NCBI GenBank assembly: GCA_937132065.1
Contig: CAKZNT010000032.1
Coordinates: 1 to 64,000, forward strand
From: an uncultured Loktanella sp.
GTDB lineage: Bacteria > Pseudomonadota > Alphaproteobacteria > Rhodobacterales > Rhodobacteraceae
Direction: 5' to 3'
DNA length: 64,000 bases
Part shown: in pieces, positions 55,449 through 63,809 of the stretch
How the letters are laid out: each line of letters begins with the position of its first letter
Numbering within the stretch: position 1 is the first letter of the stretch
Notes under the pieces: model-generated
The model's database searches: none
Seen by the model: the letters and a program-made list of their open reading frames with translations, nothing else
Told to the model about the DNA's origin: nothing
Translations under genes and position numbers: made by a program

Positions 55449-56102
55449 ATGTCCCTCGAGGCCATTCGCGACCTTATCTCGAAATCCTGCCAAAAGGCGG
55501 GGCGCGCAACGGATGACGTCACTCTCATTGCAGTCTCAAAGGTGCAACCCAACGAGAGGGTCGCCGCGATTCTGGATCAGGGACACCGCATATTTGGCGA
55601 AAACAAGGTGCAAGAGGCCGCTGGTAAGTGGCCCGCCTTCCGTGAAACCTACGGGAAAGTTGATTTACACCTGATCGGACCGCTGCAAACCAACAAGGCA
55701 CGGCAAGCCATGGAGCTTGCGCAGGCGATCCATACGCTCGACCGCCCCAAGCTCGCCAATACAATCGCGCGATTGGCGCAGGAGATAGGGCAATGCCCTG
55801 ACCTGTTTATTCAGGTGAACACGGGTGAAGAGCCGCAAAAGGCTGGCTGCCTGCCCGCAGACGCAGACGGTTTCATTCAAGAGGCGCGCGCGCTTGATTT
55901 GCCAATCAAGGGATTGATGTGCATCCCGCCTGCCGACGAAGAGCCGTCATTGCACTTTGCGCTCTTGGGAAAGATCGCCGCGCGCAATGGCCTTTCGGGC
56001 CTGTCGATGGGGATGAGTAGCGACTTTGAAAGCGCAATCGCCCTTGGGGCCACACATGTGCGGGTCGGATCGGCAATCTTTGGTGACCGCTCCTATGAGT
56101 AG
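55449..56102 (+). CDS. yggS: Pyridoxal-phosphate homeostasis protein (YggS family)
   Basis: 217 residues, TIM-barrel. The PLP-binding Lys is in LIAVSKVQP (near 29-37), with GENKVQEAAGKW, HLIGPLQTNK and GLSMGMSSDFESAIALGATHVRVGSAIFG, all diagnostic. It keeps free vitamin B6 in balance. Its stop is overlapped by the rluA start (8 nt). Confidence 0.94.
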   Translation: MSLEAIRDLISKSCQKAGRATDDVTLIAVSKVQPNERVAAILDQGHRIFGENKVQEAAGKWPAFRETYGKVDLHLIGPLQTNKARQAMELAQAIHTLDRPKLANTIARLAQEIGQCPDLFIQVNTGEEPQKAGCLPADADGFIQEARALDLPIKGLMCIPPADEEPSLHFALLGKIAARNGLSGLSMGMSSDFESAIALGATHVRVGSAIFGDRSYE

Positions 56103-56742
56103 TGACTACAACCCGCCCCAAGAGCCGCTCGAATTCCTGCACGACGATCACGAGGTCGTTTTGGTCAACAAGCCTGCGGGGCTTTTGTCGGTTCCGGGCA
56201 AGGGCGAACATCTCGCAGATTGCCTCATGGCGCGGGTCAAGGCGGTGTTTCCAACTGCTCTCCTTATACATAGGCTTGATCGGGACACCTCGGGCGTCAT
56301 GATTTTCGGGCTGACGCCACATGCGCAGCGCCACCTTGGCCTGCAATTTGAAAAGCGACAGACCAAGAAAACCTATATCGCCCGCGTTGCAGGTGAGATG
56401 ACGCAAAAGACGGGAACTGTCGATCTGCCGATCTGCGTCGACTGGGAAAACCGCCCCCGTCAAAAGATCGACCATGAGAACGGGCGGAGCGCATTGACCG
56501 ATTGGCGCGTTGTGCGCGCTGGCAATGGCGAGACCCGCGTGCGGCTTATGCCCAAAACGGGGCGCTCGCACCAACTGCGCGTGCATATGCTGTCGCTGGG
56601 TCACCCGATCTTGGGCGACCCGTTCTATGCAACAGGCGAGGCCTTGGACCATCCGCGGATGATGCTGCACTCGGAGACATTCCAGTTCCGCCACCCTGAC
56701 GGGGGGCAAGGAACCCGTATCACCGCTAAAGCCCCCTTTTAG
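56095..56742 (+). CDS. RluA-family pseudouridine synthase
   Basis: 215 residues from ATG 56095. The catalytic motif HRLDRDTSGVMIFG is near residue 60, with KKTYIARV and the later RSHQLRVHMLSLGHPILGDPFY. It lacks an S4 domain, so it resembles RluA rather than RluC/D. It probably modifies 23S rRNA or tRNA. Its end overlaps by 4 nt the convergent dioxygenase stop. Confidence 0.92.
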   Translation: MSSDYNPPQEPLEFLHDDHEVVLVNKPAGLLSVPGKGEHLADCLMARVKAVFPTALLIHRLDRDTSGVMIFGLTPHAQRHLGLQFEKRQTKKTYIARVAGEMTQKTGTVDLPICVDWENRPRQKIDHENGRSALTDWRVVRAGNGETRVRLMPKTGRSHQLRVHMLSLGHPILGDPFYATGEALDHPRMMLHSETFQFRHPDGGQGTRITAKAPF

Positions 56743-57665
56743 GGGAGCGGCACAAGCGTGGCCTCTAGCGTCTCGCGCAAATGCGCGTGGCGGCTTGGCA
56801 GTTTAAGAGCCTCGCCCAGATGTGCGGTATCCTCGTCGCGATCAAAGCCGGGCTCGTTCGTGGCAATCTCGAACAACACGCCAGCAGGGGTGCGGAAATA
56901 GATCGCATGAAAGTAGTCACGATCAATCACGGGGGTCACTTGATACCCCGTGTCCAGCAACGCTTCGCGGACCTCAAGCTGGCGGGCACGGTTTTCAACA
57001 GCAAAGGCGATGTGATGCACCGAGCCAGCACTTGATGCGGCAGCGGGCGCGTTTGGCAGGGTCTCGATATCAATGACGTTCGCGGCATTGCCATCTGGCA
57101 CGATAAAGCGGGTCACATTGTCTTGGGTGTCAAACACCTCATAGCCCATGAACTGCAATAGCTCAGAAGTCGCGCCGCCATCCGCGATCCGCATATCAGC
57201 CCCCTGAAAGCCGCGAATGCCCATGTCGGTGCTGACACCGCCACCTGTCCAAGGGGCGCGATCATCGTCCAGCTCGACAAGTGCGAACCGCTCGCCGTCA
57301 GGGCCGTCAAACAACACCCGCGACTGGCCAAAGCGGATATCTTGGGTGATCCCGTTCACGTCAAACGTGGCGAGCCGCTCGGCCCAAGCGGACGCGCTGC
57401 CTCTAGGAATAGAGAAGTAAGTCACACCAACTTCGCCGACGCCGCGCTTGCCACGGGCCGCATTCGGGAAGGGGAAGTAGGTCATCACCGACCCGGGCGT
57501 GCCCACCTCGTCACCGTAATACAGGTGATAGACGTCAGGCGCGTCAAAGTTGACCGTCTTTTTCACGCGGCGCAGGCCGAGGGTATTGGTAAAGAATGCG
57601 TTGTTGTCAGGCGCACTGCTCGCCAGTGACGTGACGTGGTGCAGGCCTTTGATCTGTTTCAGCAT
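56739..57665 (-). CDS. VOC-family ring-cleaving dioxygenase
   Basis: 308 residues made of repeated glyoxalase-like modules. Metal-ligand candidates are GLHHVTSLASSAPDNNAFF (His near 8-9), GSVHHIAFAVENRARQ (near 222) and the Glu in GVLFEIATNEPGFD. It resembles LinE/MhqO hydroquinone dioxygenases. The substrate may be a hydroquinone but no ring hydroxylase is adjacent. Confidence 0.85.
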   Translation of the reverse strand: MLKQIKGLHHVTSLASSAPDNNAFFTNTLGLRRVKKTVNFDAPDVYHLYYGDEVGTPGSVMTYFPFPNAARGKRGVGEVGVTYFSIPRGSASAWAERLATFDVNGITQDIRFGQSRVLFDGPDGERFALVELDDDRAPWTGGGVSTDMGIRGFQGADMRIADGGATSELLQFMGYEVFDTQDNVTRFIVPDGNAANVIDIETLPNAPAAASSAGSVHHIAFAVENRARQLEVREALLDTGYQVTPVIDRDYFHAIYFRTPAGVLFEIATNEPGFDRDEDTAHLGEALKLPSRHAHLRETLEATLVPLP

Positions 57666-57763
57666 AGCGAGGCTCCTTTATTGGGTTACCTCATAAGTAG
57701 CACTTTCGCCGATGCACGAAATGGCAAGGGGCGCACGTCTATAGTGCGCCCCTGCACATGATA

Positions 57764-59203
57764 TTAGTCGATAGACCACGCAGAGATTGCCTTGGACTCG
57801 AGGTATTCCTCGATGCCCCAGACGCCACCTTCACGGGCGCGACCAGACAGCTTCACGCCACCAAACGGTGCGCCATTACTGCGCGATGCGCCGTTCATCT
57901 CGATCATGCCCGCCTTGAGGGCGCGGGCCATGCGGTTACGCTTGGCGCCATCGGTTGACTGCACATAGTTGGTCAAACCATAGGGCGTGTCGTTTGCAAT
58001 ACGGATCGCATCCGCCTCATCTTCAAACGGGATAAGCACCAGAACAGGGCCGAAAATCTCTTCTTGAGCAACGCGCATGTCGTTGGTCACATCAGCAAAG
58101 ATCGTCGGGCGGACATAGAACCCGCGGTTCACGCCCTCGGGCAGGCCCGTGCCGCCCGCAACCAGCTTTGCGCCCTCGTCGATACCGACCTGAATCATGC
58201 CTTGGATTTTTTCCCACTGGGATTTGTTCACGACTGGACCCATGTGGCGGCCAGCATCGGCTGTTGGGCCGACCTTGATCTTATTGGCTGTATCAATCGC
58301 TTGCGTGACAGCTTCGTCATACCGCGAGCGCTCGATCAGCATGCGGGTCGGGGCGTTGCAGGATTGACCAGAGTTGTTCATGCAATGGCGCACGCCGCGC
58401 ACAACTGCCTTGGGGTCAGCATCGGCAAACACGACGTTTGCACCCTTACCGCCCAACTCAAGGCCAACGCGCTTGAGGGTTTCAGCTGCGCCCTTGGTGA
58501 TCAATCGACCGGCACGGGTGGAGCCGGTAAAGCTGATCATCGCCACGTCTTCATGTGCAGTAAGCTGCGAGCCGACACCAACGCCGTCACCATTGACGAC
58601 ATTGACAACACCGGCAGGAATCCCTGCTTCGTGCAGAATTTCGGCAAATACGATGCCTGACAAAGGCGCCTCTTCGGACGGTTTCAAAACCATCGTGCAA
58701 CCCGCGATCATCGCAGGAAAGACCTTGAGCGCGATCTGGCTAATCGGCCAGTTCCATGGGGTGATCATCCCGACCACGCCGATAGGTTCCATCAAGATAC
58801 GGTCTGTCGGGGCATGGTCACCAAGGGGGCGATCCCAGCCGATGTGCTTGGCGGCTTCAATGGCGTCATTCAACGCCCAAGGCATCGCAGGCGCCTGAGA
58901 ACCATGCGCCAGATCATGCGGCGCGCCCATTTCCAGACGGATCGCCTCGGCCATATCGGCGGCGCGGGTCTCGTAAACCTTCATCACGTTCTGGACGTGG
59001 GCGACACGTTCATCAACGCTAAGGGCTGCCCAAGCAGGGAAAGCCGCCTTTGCTGCGGCGACAGCAGCATCCGTATCCGCCTGATCACCAAGCGAGATAA
59101 CGCCCACCTGTTCTTCGGTTGAGGGGTCAATCACTGGGTAGTCGCGTGGGGCCGCCGGGGCCACCCAAGCGCCGTTAATATAGAAATCGCGGTGCGTAAT
59201 CAT
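57764..59203 (-). CDS. Aldehyde dehydrogenase family protein
   Basis: 479 residues from ATG 59203 (TGGAGAGACC upstream; the earlier in-frame start is not supported). Catalytic Glu in ELGGKGANVVFADADP (near 250) and Cys in NNSGQSCNAPTRML (near 284), with MITPWNWPISQIALK in the cofactor region. NAD(P)-dependent oxidation of an aldehyde; substrate unknown. Divergent from the peroxiredoxin. Confidence 0.9.
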   Translation of the reverse strand: MITHRDFYINGAWVAPAAPRDYPVIDPSTEEQVGVISLGDQADTDAAVAAAKAAFPAWAALSVDERVAHVQNVMKVYETRAADMAEAIRLEMGAPHDLAHGSQAPAMPWALNDAIEAAKHIGWDRPLGDHAPTDRILMEPIGVVGMITPWNWPISQIALKVFPAMIAGCTMVLKPSEEAPLSGIVFAEILHEAGIPAGVVNVVNGDGVGVGSQLTAHEDVAMISFTGSTRAGRLITKGAAETLKRVGLELGGKGANVVFADADPKAVVRGVRHCMNNSGQSCNAPTRMLIERSRYDEAVTQAIDTANKIKVGPTADAGRHMGPVVNKSQWEKIQGMIQVGIDEGAKLVAGGTGLPEGVNRGFYVRPTIFADVTNDMRVAQEEIFGPVLVLIPFEDEADAIRIANDTPYGLTNYVQSTDGAKRNRMARALKAGMIEMNGASRSNGAPFGGVKLSGRAREGGVWGIEEYLESKAISAWSID

Positions 59204-59330
59204 AAGGTCTCTCCAAGGCATGTGTTTGGCGCATCGTGGCATTGCGCCGCGCATCGTGCAAGCGGTCTAGCAAGGCCACTGCACAACACCTATATCTGGA
59301 TAAGAGAATTGCAACATAAGGAGTAGCGCC

Positions 59331-59978
59331 ATGAGCTTGCGTATTAACGACACAATCCCGAACCTGACCGTAGACACCGATCAGGGCACGTTGAACTTGC
59401 ATGACTGGATCGGCGATAGCTGGGCAATCCTGTTCTCGCACCCAAAAGATTTTACACCCGTCTGCACAACCGAATTCGGCGCAGTGGCGCAGCTGTCGGA
59501 CGAATGGGCCGCACGCGGAACCAAGGTGATGGGCATCTCTGTGGATAGCGCAGAAGAGCACAAGAAATGGAAAACCGACATTGAAAAGGTCGCAGGCACA
59601 ACCGCTGGCTTTCCGATCATCGCGGACGAAGACCTGACCGTTGCCAAAGCATTCGACATGCTGCCAGCAGAGGCCTACATGCCTGACGGGCGCACGCCAG
59701 CCGATAGCGCCACAGTGCGCGCCGTGTTTATCGTCGGCCCAGACAAGCAGTTGAAGCTGTCGATGACCTACCCGATGAACGTGGGCCGCAACTTTGCCGA
59801 AGTTTTGCGCGCGTTGGACGGGCTGCAAACCGCTGCAAAGCACTCTATCGCGACACCTGCGAACTGGAACGTGGGCGACGATGTTGTCATCCCGACATCG
59901 TTTAACGCAGACGCCGCGAAAGAAAAGTTCGGTGAGTATAACGAAGTGCTGCCTTACCTGCGCATGACCAAGCTCTAA
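59331..59978 (+). CDS. 1-Cys peroxiredoxin (Prx6 type)
   Basis: 215 residues. The peroxidatic Cys is in FTPVCTTEFGA near residue 45, with the upstream WAILFSHPKDFTPV and the C-terminal domain longer than in AhpC. No resolving CP motif is visible, fitting the Prx6 group. It removes peroxides in the cytosol. ATAAGGAGTAGCGCC precedes the ATG. Confidence 0.93.
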   Translation: MSLRINDTIPNLTVDTDQGTLNLHDWIGDSWAILFSHPKDFTPVCTTEFGAVAQLSDEWAARGTKVMGISVDSAEEHKKWKTDIEKVAGTTAGFPIIADEDLTVAKAFDMLPAEAYMPDGRTPADSATVRAVFIVGPDKQLKLSMTYPMNVGRNFAEVLRALDGLQTAAKHSIATPANWNVGDDVVIPTSFNADAAKEKFGEYNEVLPYLRMTKL

Positions 59979-59998
59979 GCAGCGATCACGTCGAAAAC

Positions 59999-60035
59999 AA
60001 ATGGCCCCTGCAAACGCGGGGGCCATTTGCGTTTT
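59999..60035. terminator. Bidirectional terminator between peroxiredoxin and SnoaL-like genes
   Basis: 10-bp perfect arms AAATGGCCCC / GGGGCCATTT. To the right GCGTTTT follows; to the left the A-rich flank gives T on the other strand. Confidence 0.75.
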
Positions 60036-60423
60036 AGGCGCTCTGCTTGATCAGATCGCCAAACGGGTTGTCGATCACCATCAACCAGTTGCCATCAGCC
60101 TGCTTGCGCAGAACCACAACCGAAAATCCTGATTGTGTGAACTCGGAGCCGTCAGGCGCGCTTCCCACCATATCCCAAGTGCTCGAATGCACCGCAATAT
60201 CGCCAGTCTGGATGATCTCATGTGCGGTCAAAGTGATCTGCGGCTTCATGCTCATGAACCCTTCAAACGCGCCGCGAAGTGCGGGCATGCCTGTCGCGAA
60301 CTGGCCTGGCTGGCCTTGCAACAAACCGTTCGGCTCAAAGGTGGCCAATACGGCCTCGATATCACCCGCGCCCACGGCTGCGTTGTTTGCAAGGACGACT
60401 GCGTTGATGTTTTCATTTTCCAT
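60034..60423 (-). CDS. SnoaL/NTF2-fold (DUF4440-like) protein
   Basis: 129 residues. One alpha plus a curved beta sheet pattern: MENENINAVVLANNAAVGAGDIEAVLATFEPNG, then GMPALRGAFEGFMSMKPQITLTAHEI, ending WLMVIDNPFGD. Such folds serve as small enzymes or binding pockets; no catalytic pair is certain. Monocistronic. Confidence 0.8.
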   Translation of the reverse strand: MENENINAVVLANNAAVGAGDIEAVLATFEPNGLLQGQPGQFATGMPALRGAFEGFMSMKPQITLTAHEIIQTGDIAVHSSTWDMVGSAPDGSEFTQSGFSVVVLRKQADGNWLMVIDNPFGDLIKQSA

Positions 60424-60506
60424 TTTTCAAATTCCTTTGTGCTTGTTGATGACACCTAGGTAGCGCAGCATCCTGACAGAAAGTGGCAGTAGGTGGCGCG
60501 CGGATA

Positions 60507-60540
60507 AAAAAAGCCCCGGCGTTTCCACCGGGGCTTTTTA
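60507..60540 (-). terminator. Terminator after pnp
   Basis: Stem AAAAAGCCCCGG / CCGGGGCTTTTT with an 8-nt loop, ending in T on the leftward strand. A strong rho-independent site. Confidence 0.9.
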
Positions 60541-60558
60541 TTTTCAAAACTGTAGAGA

Positions 60559-62691
60559 TTACTCTTCAGTTTTTTCTTCTTTAGCTTCTTCACCAGTTTC
60601 CTGATCAACAACTTTCATGGACAGGCGCACCTTGCCACGATCGTCAAAGCCCAAGAGCTTGACCCAAACTTCCTGACCTTCTTTGAGAACGTCGGATGGG
60701 TGGTTCAGGCGGCGGTTCTCAATCTGGGACACGTGCACCAGACCGTCGCGCTTACCAAAGAAGTTCACGAATGCGCCGAAATCGACGAGCTTCACGACCT
60801 TACCTTTGTAGACTTTGCCTTCTTCTGGCTCGGCTACGATGGAATAGATCATGTCGTAGGCCTTCTTGATGGCCTCGGCGTCGTTAGAGGCCAGCTTGAT
60901 GATGCCTTCGTCGTTGATGTCGACTTTAGCGCCGGACACTTCAACGATTTCACGGATCACTTTACCGCCAGAACCGATAACTTCACGGATCTTGTCAGTC
61001 GGGATCTGCATGGTCTCGATCTTTGGTGCGTGCACGCCCAGATCGTTTGCGCCAGTCAAGGCTTTGCCCATTTCACCAAGGATGTGCAAACGGCCAGCTT
61101 TCGCCTGTGCCAATGCCTTTTCCATGATCTCTGGCGTGATGCCTGCGATCTTGATGTCCATCTGCAAGGATGTGATCCCTGCTTCTGTGCCAGCAACTTT
61201 GAAGTCCATGTCGCCAAGGTGATCTTCGTCACCAAGGATGTCGGAAAGGATCGCATAAGAGCCATCGTCTTCCATGACCAGACCCATCGCAACACCAGCA
61301 ACCGCTGCCTTAAGTGGCACACCTGCGTCCATCATGGACAAGGAGCCACCGCAGACCGAAGCCATTGAGGAAGAGCCGTTGGATTCAGTGATCTCGGACA
61401 CCAAGCGGATGGTGTATGGGAAATCAGTCGCAGGTGGCAGAACCGCCTGAAGCGCACGCCAAGCCAGCTTACCGTGACCGATTTCACGACGACCCGGACC
61501 AGACACACGACCAACTTCACCAACAGAATATGGTGGGAAGTTATAGTGCAGCATGAAGTTCGACTTAAACATGCCAGTCAAGCTGTCGATCATCTGCTCG
61601 TCGTCGCCAGTGCCCAGTGTTGTGACCACAAGACCCTGTGTCTCACCGCGTGTGAACAAGGCAGAGCCGTGTGTGCGTGGCAGGATACCGGTTTCGGAAA
61701 CGATCGGACGGATGGTGTCGAGGGCACGGCCATCGATACGCTTGCCGTTCTTCACAACGTCACCGCGCAGAACTGCGGACTCAAGACCCTTAAGCGCTGG
61801 GCCAAGGTTTTTGTCTTCTTGCTGCTCTTCAGTCAAAGACGCAACGATTTCGTCTTTCGCTGCTGCAACAGCACCAGTGCGCTCTTGCTTGTCAGTGATC
61901 GCATAAGCGGCACGCATCTTGTCTTCGCCAGCGGCTTTCACGGCTGCGGACAGCTCGGAGTAGTCTTCTGGTTGGAAGTCAAACGGCTCTTTTGCGCAAT
62001 CTTCGGCAAGATCAATGATCAGGTCGATGACTGGCTGGATGCTGTCGTGGGCGAATTTCACCGCACCAAGCATTTCAGCTTCGGAAAGCTCGTATGCTTC
62101 TGATTCAACCATCATCACGGCGTCTTTTGTGCCTGCAACAACAAGGTCAAGACGCTGCTCTGGCTGGAGGCGCAGGTTGTGCATGTCGTCGATTTCAGGG
62201 TTCAGGATGTATTCACCATCCACGAAACCAACGCGACAAGCGGCGATTGGGCCACGGAACGGCGCGCCGGAAATTGTCAGCGCAGCAGAAGCCGCGATCA
62301 TCGCAACCATGTCTGGATCGTTGACAAGGTCATGGGACAGCACGGTGCACATCACCAGAACTTCGTTCTTGAAGCCGGGCACGAACAGCGGGCGGATTGG
62401 ACGGTCGATCAGGCGGGATGTCAGCGTCTCTTTTTCAGTAGGACGCGCTTCACGCTTGAAGAAGCCACCGGGCACTTTACCCGCGGCGTAATACTTTTCT
62501 TGGTAGTGCACTGTCAGGGGGAAAAAGTCCTGACCTGGCTTTTGCTTACGTGCAAATGTCACGTTCGCCATGACGCTTGTTTCGCCAAGCGTGGCAATCA
62601 CGGAACCGTCTGCTTGACGGGCGACTTTGCCTGTTTCCAGTGACAGCGTTTCTTCGCCCCACTGGATTGATTTTTTAACTTCGTTAAACAT
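60559..62691 (-). CDS. pnp: Polyribonucleotide nucleotidyltransferase
   Basis: 710 residues. Two RNase PH-like domains (about 1-230 and 320-550), then KH ([20 protein letters not shown], near 565) and S1 ([20 protein letters not shown], near 625). It degrades RNA by phosphorolysis and works in the degradosome. rpsO, the usual upstream neighbour, is not seen to the right in this window. The tail is acidic/Lys-rich. Confidence 0.97.
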   Translation of the reverse strand: MFNEVKKSIQWGEETLSLETGKVARQADGSVIATLGETSVMANVTFARKQKPGQDFFPLTVHYQEKYYAAGKVPGGFFKREARPTEKETLTSRLIDRPIRPLFVPGFKNEVLVMCTVLSHDLVNDPDMVAMIAASAALTISGAPFRGPIAACRVGFVDGEYILNPEIDDMHNLRLQPEQRLDLVVAGTKDAVMMVESEAYELSEAEMLGAVKFAHDSIQPVIDLIIDLAEDCAKEPFDFQPEDYSELSAAVKAAGEDKMRAAYAITDKQERTGAVAAAKDEIVASLTEEQQEDKNLGPALKGLESAVLRGDVVKNGKRIDGRALDTIRPIVSETGILPRTHGSALFTRGETQGLVVTTLGTGDDEQMIDSLTGMFKSNFMLHYNFPPYSVGEVGRVSGPGRREIGHGKLAWRALQAVLPPATDFPYTIRLVSEITESNGSSSMASVCGGSLSMMDAGVPLKAAVAGVAMGLVMEDDGSYAILSDILGDEDHLGDMDFKVAGTEAGITSLQMDIKIAGITPEIMEKALAQAKAGRLHILGEMGKALTGANDLGVHAPKIETMQIPTDKIREVIGSGGKVIREIVEVSGAKVDINDEGIIKLASNDAEAIKKAYDMIYSIVAEPEEGKVYKGKVVKLVDFGAFVNFFGKRDGLVHVSQIENRRLNHPSDVLKEGQEVWVKLLGFDDRGKVRLSMKVVDQETGEEAKEEKTEE

Positions 62692-62705
62692 CTATGTTTT
62701 CCTTT

Positions 62706-62746
62706 GGGCCGCGGCCCTTGTTTTGCGTAGGGGGCGTATTCCCCCT
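62706..62746 (-). promoter_or_regulatory. Two stem-loops in the pnp leader
   Basis: GGGCCGCGGCCC is a perfect 12-nt palindrome 15 nt upstream of the pnp start. AGGGGG-CGTATT-CCCCCT is a perfect 6-bp stem a little further up. In E. coli, pnp mRNA is autoregulated through leader stems cut by RNase III. The same principle is possible here. Confidence 0.45.
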
Positions 62747-62929
62747 CATTCCTACATCTTGCGCGGGCGCTGGAATGCGGACGCCTGTCGTCTCAAGATG
62801 GCTGGGCCATACAGTATTCGACGGCGTTTGGGAAGCGTTGAGGTGCTGCATGAAAATACACAAAAAGCCGCGCGCGTAGAGAATCAGAGTTAACATCAAG
62901 TAGGACTAAGAAATCAGGGTGTGACTTGC

Positions 62930-62957
62930 GTGCACAAGGTGTGCACAAACCGTGCAC
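62930..62957 (+). repeat. Triple GTGCAC array, copy 2
   Basis: GTGCAC at 62930-62935, 62941-62946 and 62952-62957, exact 11-bp spacing. Flanked upstream by GGTGTGACTTGC and downstream by CGA, as in the copy at 32880-32907. It points toward the DoxX-like gene, whose start is 128 bp further on. Confidence 0.75.
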
Positions 62958-63017
62958 CGATTTGTAGGGGCTTGGGTGGTTAAGGGGGCGTGCGGTATAG
63001 GCCGTTGCCTCGTGGCA

Positions 63018-63046
63018 TTGCCTGCGCGCGGCGTTTTGATTAGCCT
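63018..63046 (+). promoter_or_regulatory. Candidate promoter of the DoxX-like gene
   Basis: TTGCCT, 17-nt spacer, TAGCCT. The -10-like box is identical to the one before the DUF6151 gene. Transcription would start close to the palindrome at 63048-63066. Weak consensus match. Confidence 0.35.
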
Positions 63047-63047
63047 G

Positions 63048-63066
63048 CCTGACATCGAATGTCAGG
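63048..63066. promoter_or_regulatory. 19-bp palindrome before the DoxX-like gene
   Basis: CCTGACATCGAATGTCAGG: perfect 8-bp arms with a 3-nt spacer, 18 bp before ATG 63085. Likely an operator or leader hairpin. Confidence 0.5.
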
Positions 63067-63084
63067 TCAAAGTTGGGGAACGTC

Positions 63085-63429
63085 ATGAAGAAATTTCAAA
63101 TCGTAGTATTGAGCATTTTGGTCTTCTTGGCAGTTTCATCGGGCGTGACGAAAATCCTTCTGATGCCGCAGGACGCGGTGTTCTTTGGCAAGTATGGCTT
63201 CACAAGTTTGCTGCTGATTGCGTTTGGAGCGACCCAAGTGGTCGGCGGACTAATGATGCTGGCTTTAAAGACGCGTGAGATCGGCGCGGCAATCGTTGCG
63301 GTCACATTCGCGATTTCTGCGGTGCTACTTATTCTAGAAGGAAGTGTGCCGACGACAATTGCCACCTTCATTGCGTTGGCTTTCCTTGGGCTCACAATAA
63401 AGTGGACTAACGCCGCGCGGAACTCATAG
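63085..63429 (+). CDS. DoxX-like small membrane protein
   Basis: 114 residues from ATG 63085 (GGGGAACGTC upstream). Four hydrophobic helices: about 5-22, 36-58, 65-84 and 90-108. The pattern of short polar loops and FGATQVVGGLMML matches the DoxX-like/DUF4345-type membrane family. Function is unknown. It is the gene behind triple array copy 2. Confidence 0.65.
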   Translation: MKKFQIVVLSILVFLAVSSGVTKILLMPQDAVFFGKYGFTSLLLIAFGATQVVGGLMMLALKTREIGAAIVAVTFAISAVLLILEGSVPTTIATFIALAFLGLTIKWTNAARNS

Positions 63430-63530
63430 GAATCCAGTTTTCGTTGGGCCGTATTGTCACGATATGATGTCTTGCCAATTTTGCTAGATGTTCCTATTTT
63501 GTTCTATATGGTTAATCCGAGGGAAAGCCG

Positions 63531-63803
63531 ATGTTTGATTCTGATGAGACTGCGGACAAGGTTCACTATATTTGCCAGACTTATGTCGAGAAGGCAGGCA
63601 GGCAGGTGACTTTAGCGGTGGATAAGCTGTTTCAATTTACCTCCGCTGCGCAAGCCGAGGAGCGCGCCGAGCGGGAGGCCCGCCGAGAGGGTTGTGCGGG
63701 GGCGGATGCCTATATGGTCACCGAAGACCCGAACTCTGGCGAGGTTTCAGAGCCTACATTTCTGGCCCGCCACGGCCATGTGCCAGAATCGGACGCGTTC
63801 TAG
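63531..63803 (+). CDS. Small cytosolic hypothetical protein
   Basis: 90 residues. N-terminal acidic segment, YICQTYVEKAG, then a coiled helix QAEERAEREARREG and a tail ending HVPESDAF. No signal or membrane segment. GGGAAAGCCG precedes the ATG. I do not recognise a family. It is followed by the convergent gene cut at the window edge. Confidence 0.6.
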   Translation: MFDSDETADKVHYICQTYVEKAGRQVTLAVDKLFQFTSAAQAEERAEREARREGCAGADAYMVTEDPNSGEVSEPTFLARHGHVPESDAF

Positions 63804-63809
63804 TCCCGA

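Larger units (their letters stand above)
62692..63084. other. 393-bp intergenic region between pnp and the DoxX-like gene
   Basis: Holds two hairpins near pnp (GGGCCGCGGCCC at 62706-62717; AGGGGG/CCCCCT at 62729-62746), the triple GTGCAC array at 62930-62957, a candidate promoter at 63018-63046 and a 19-bp palindrome at 63048-63066. No gene or tRNA recognised between them. Confidence 0.7.

Noticed and set aside
62750-62890. tRNA or small RNA gene between pnp and the GTGCAC array
   Set aside because: No cloverleaf or T-loop sequence could be found; only pnp leader hairpins stand out.
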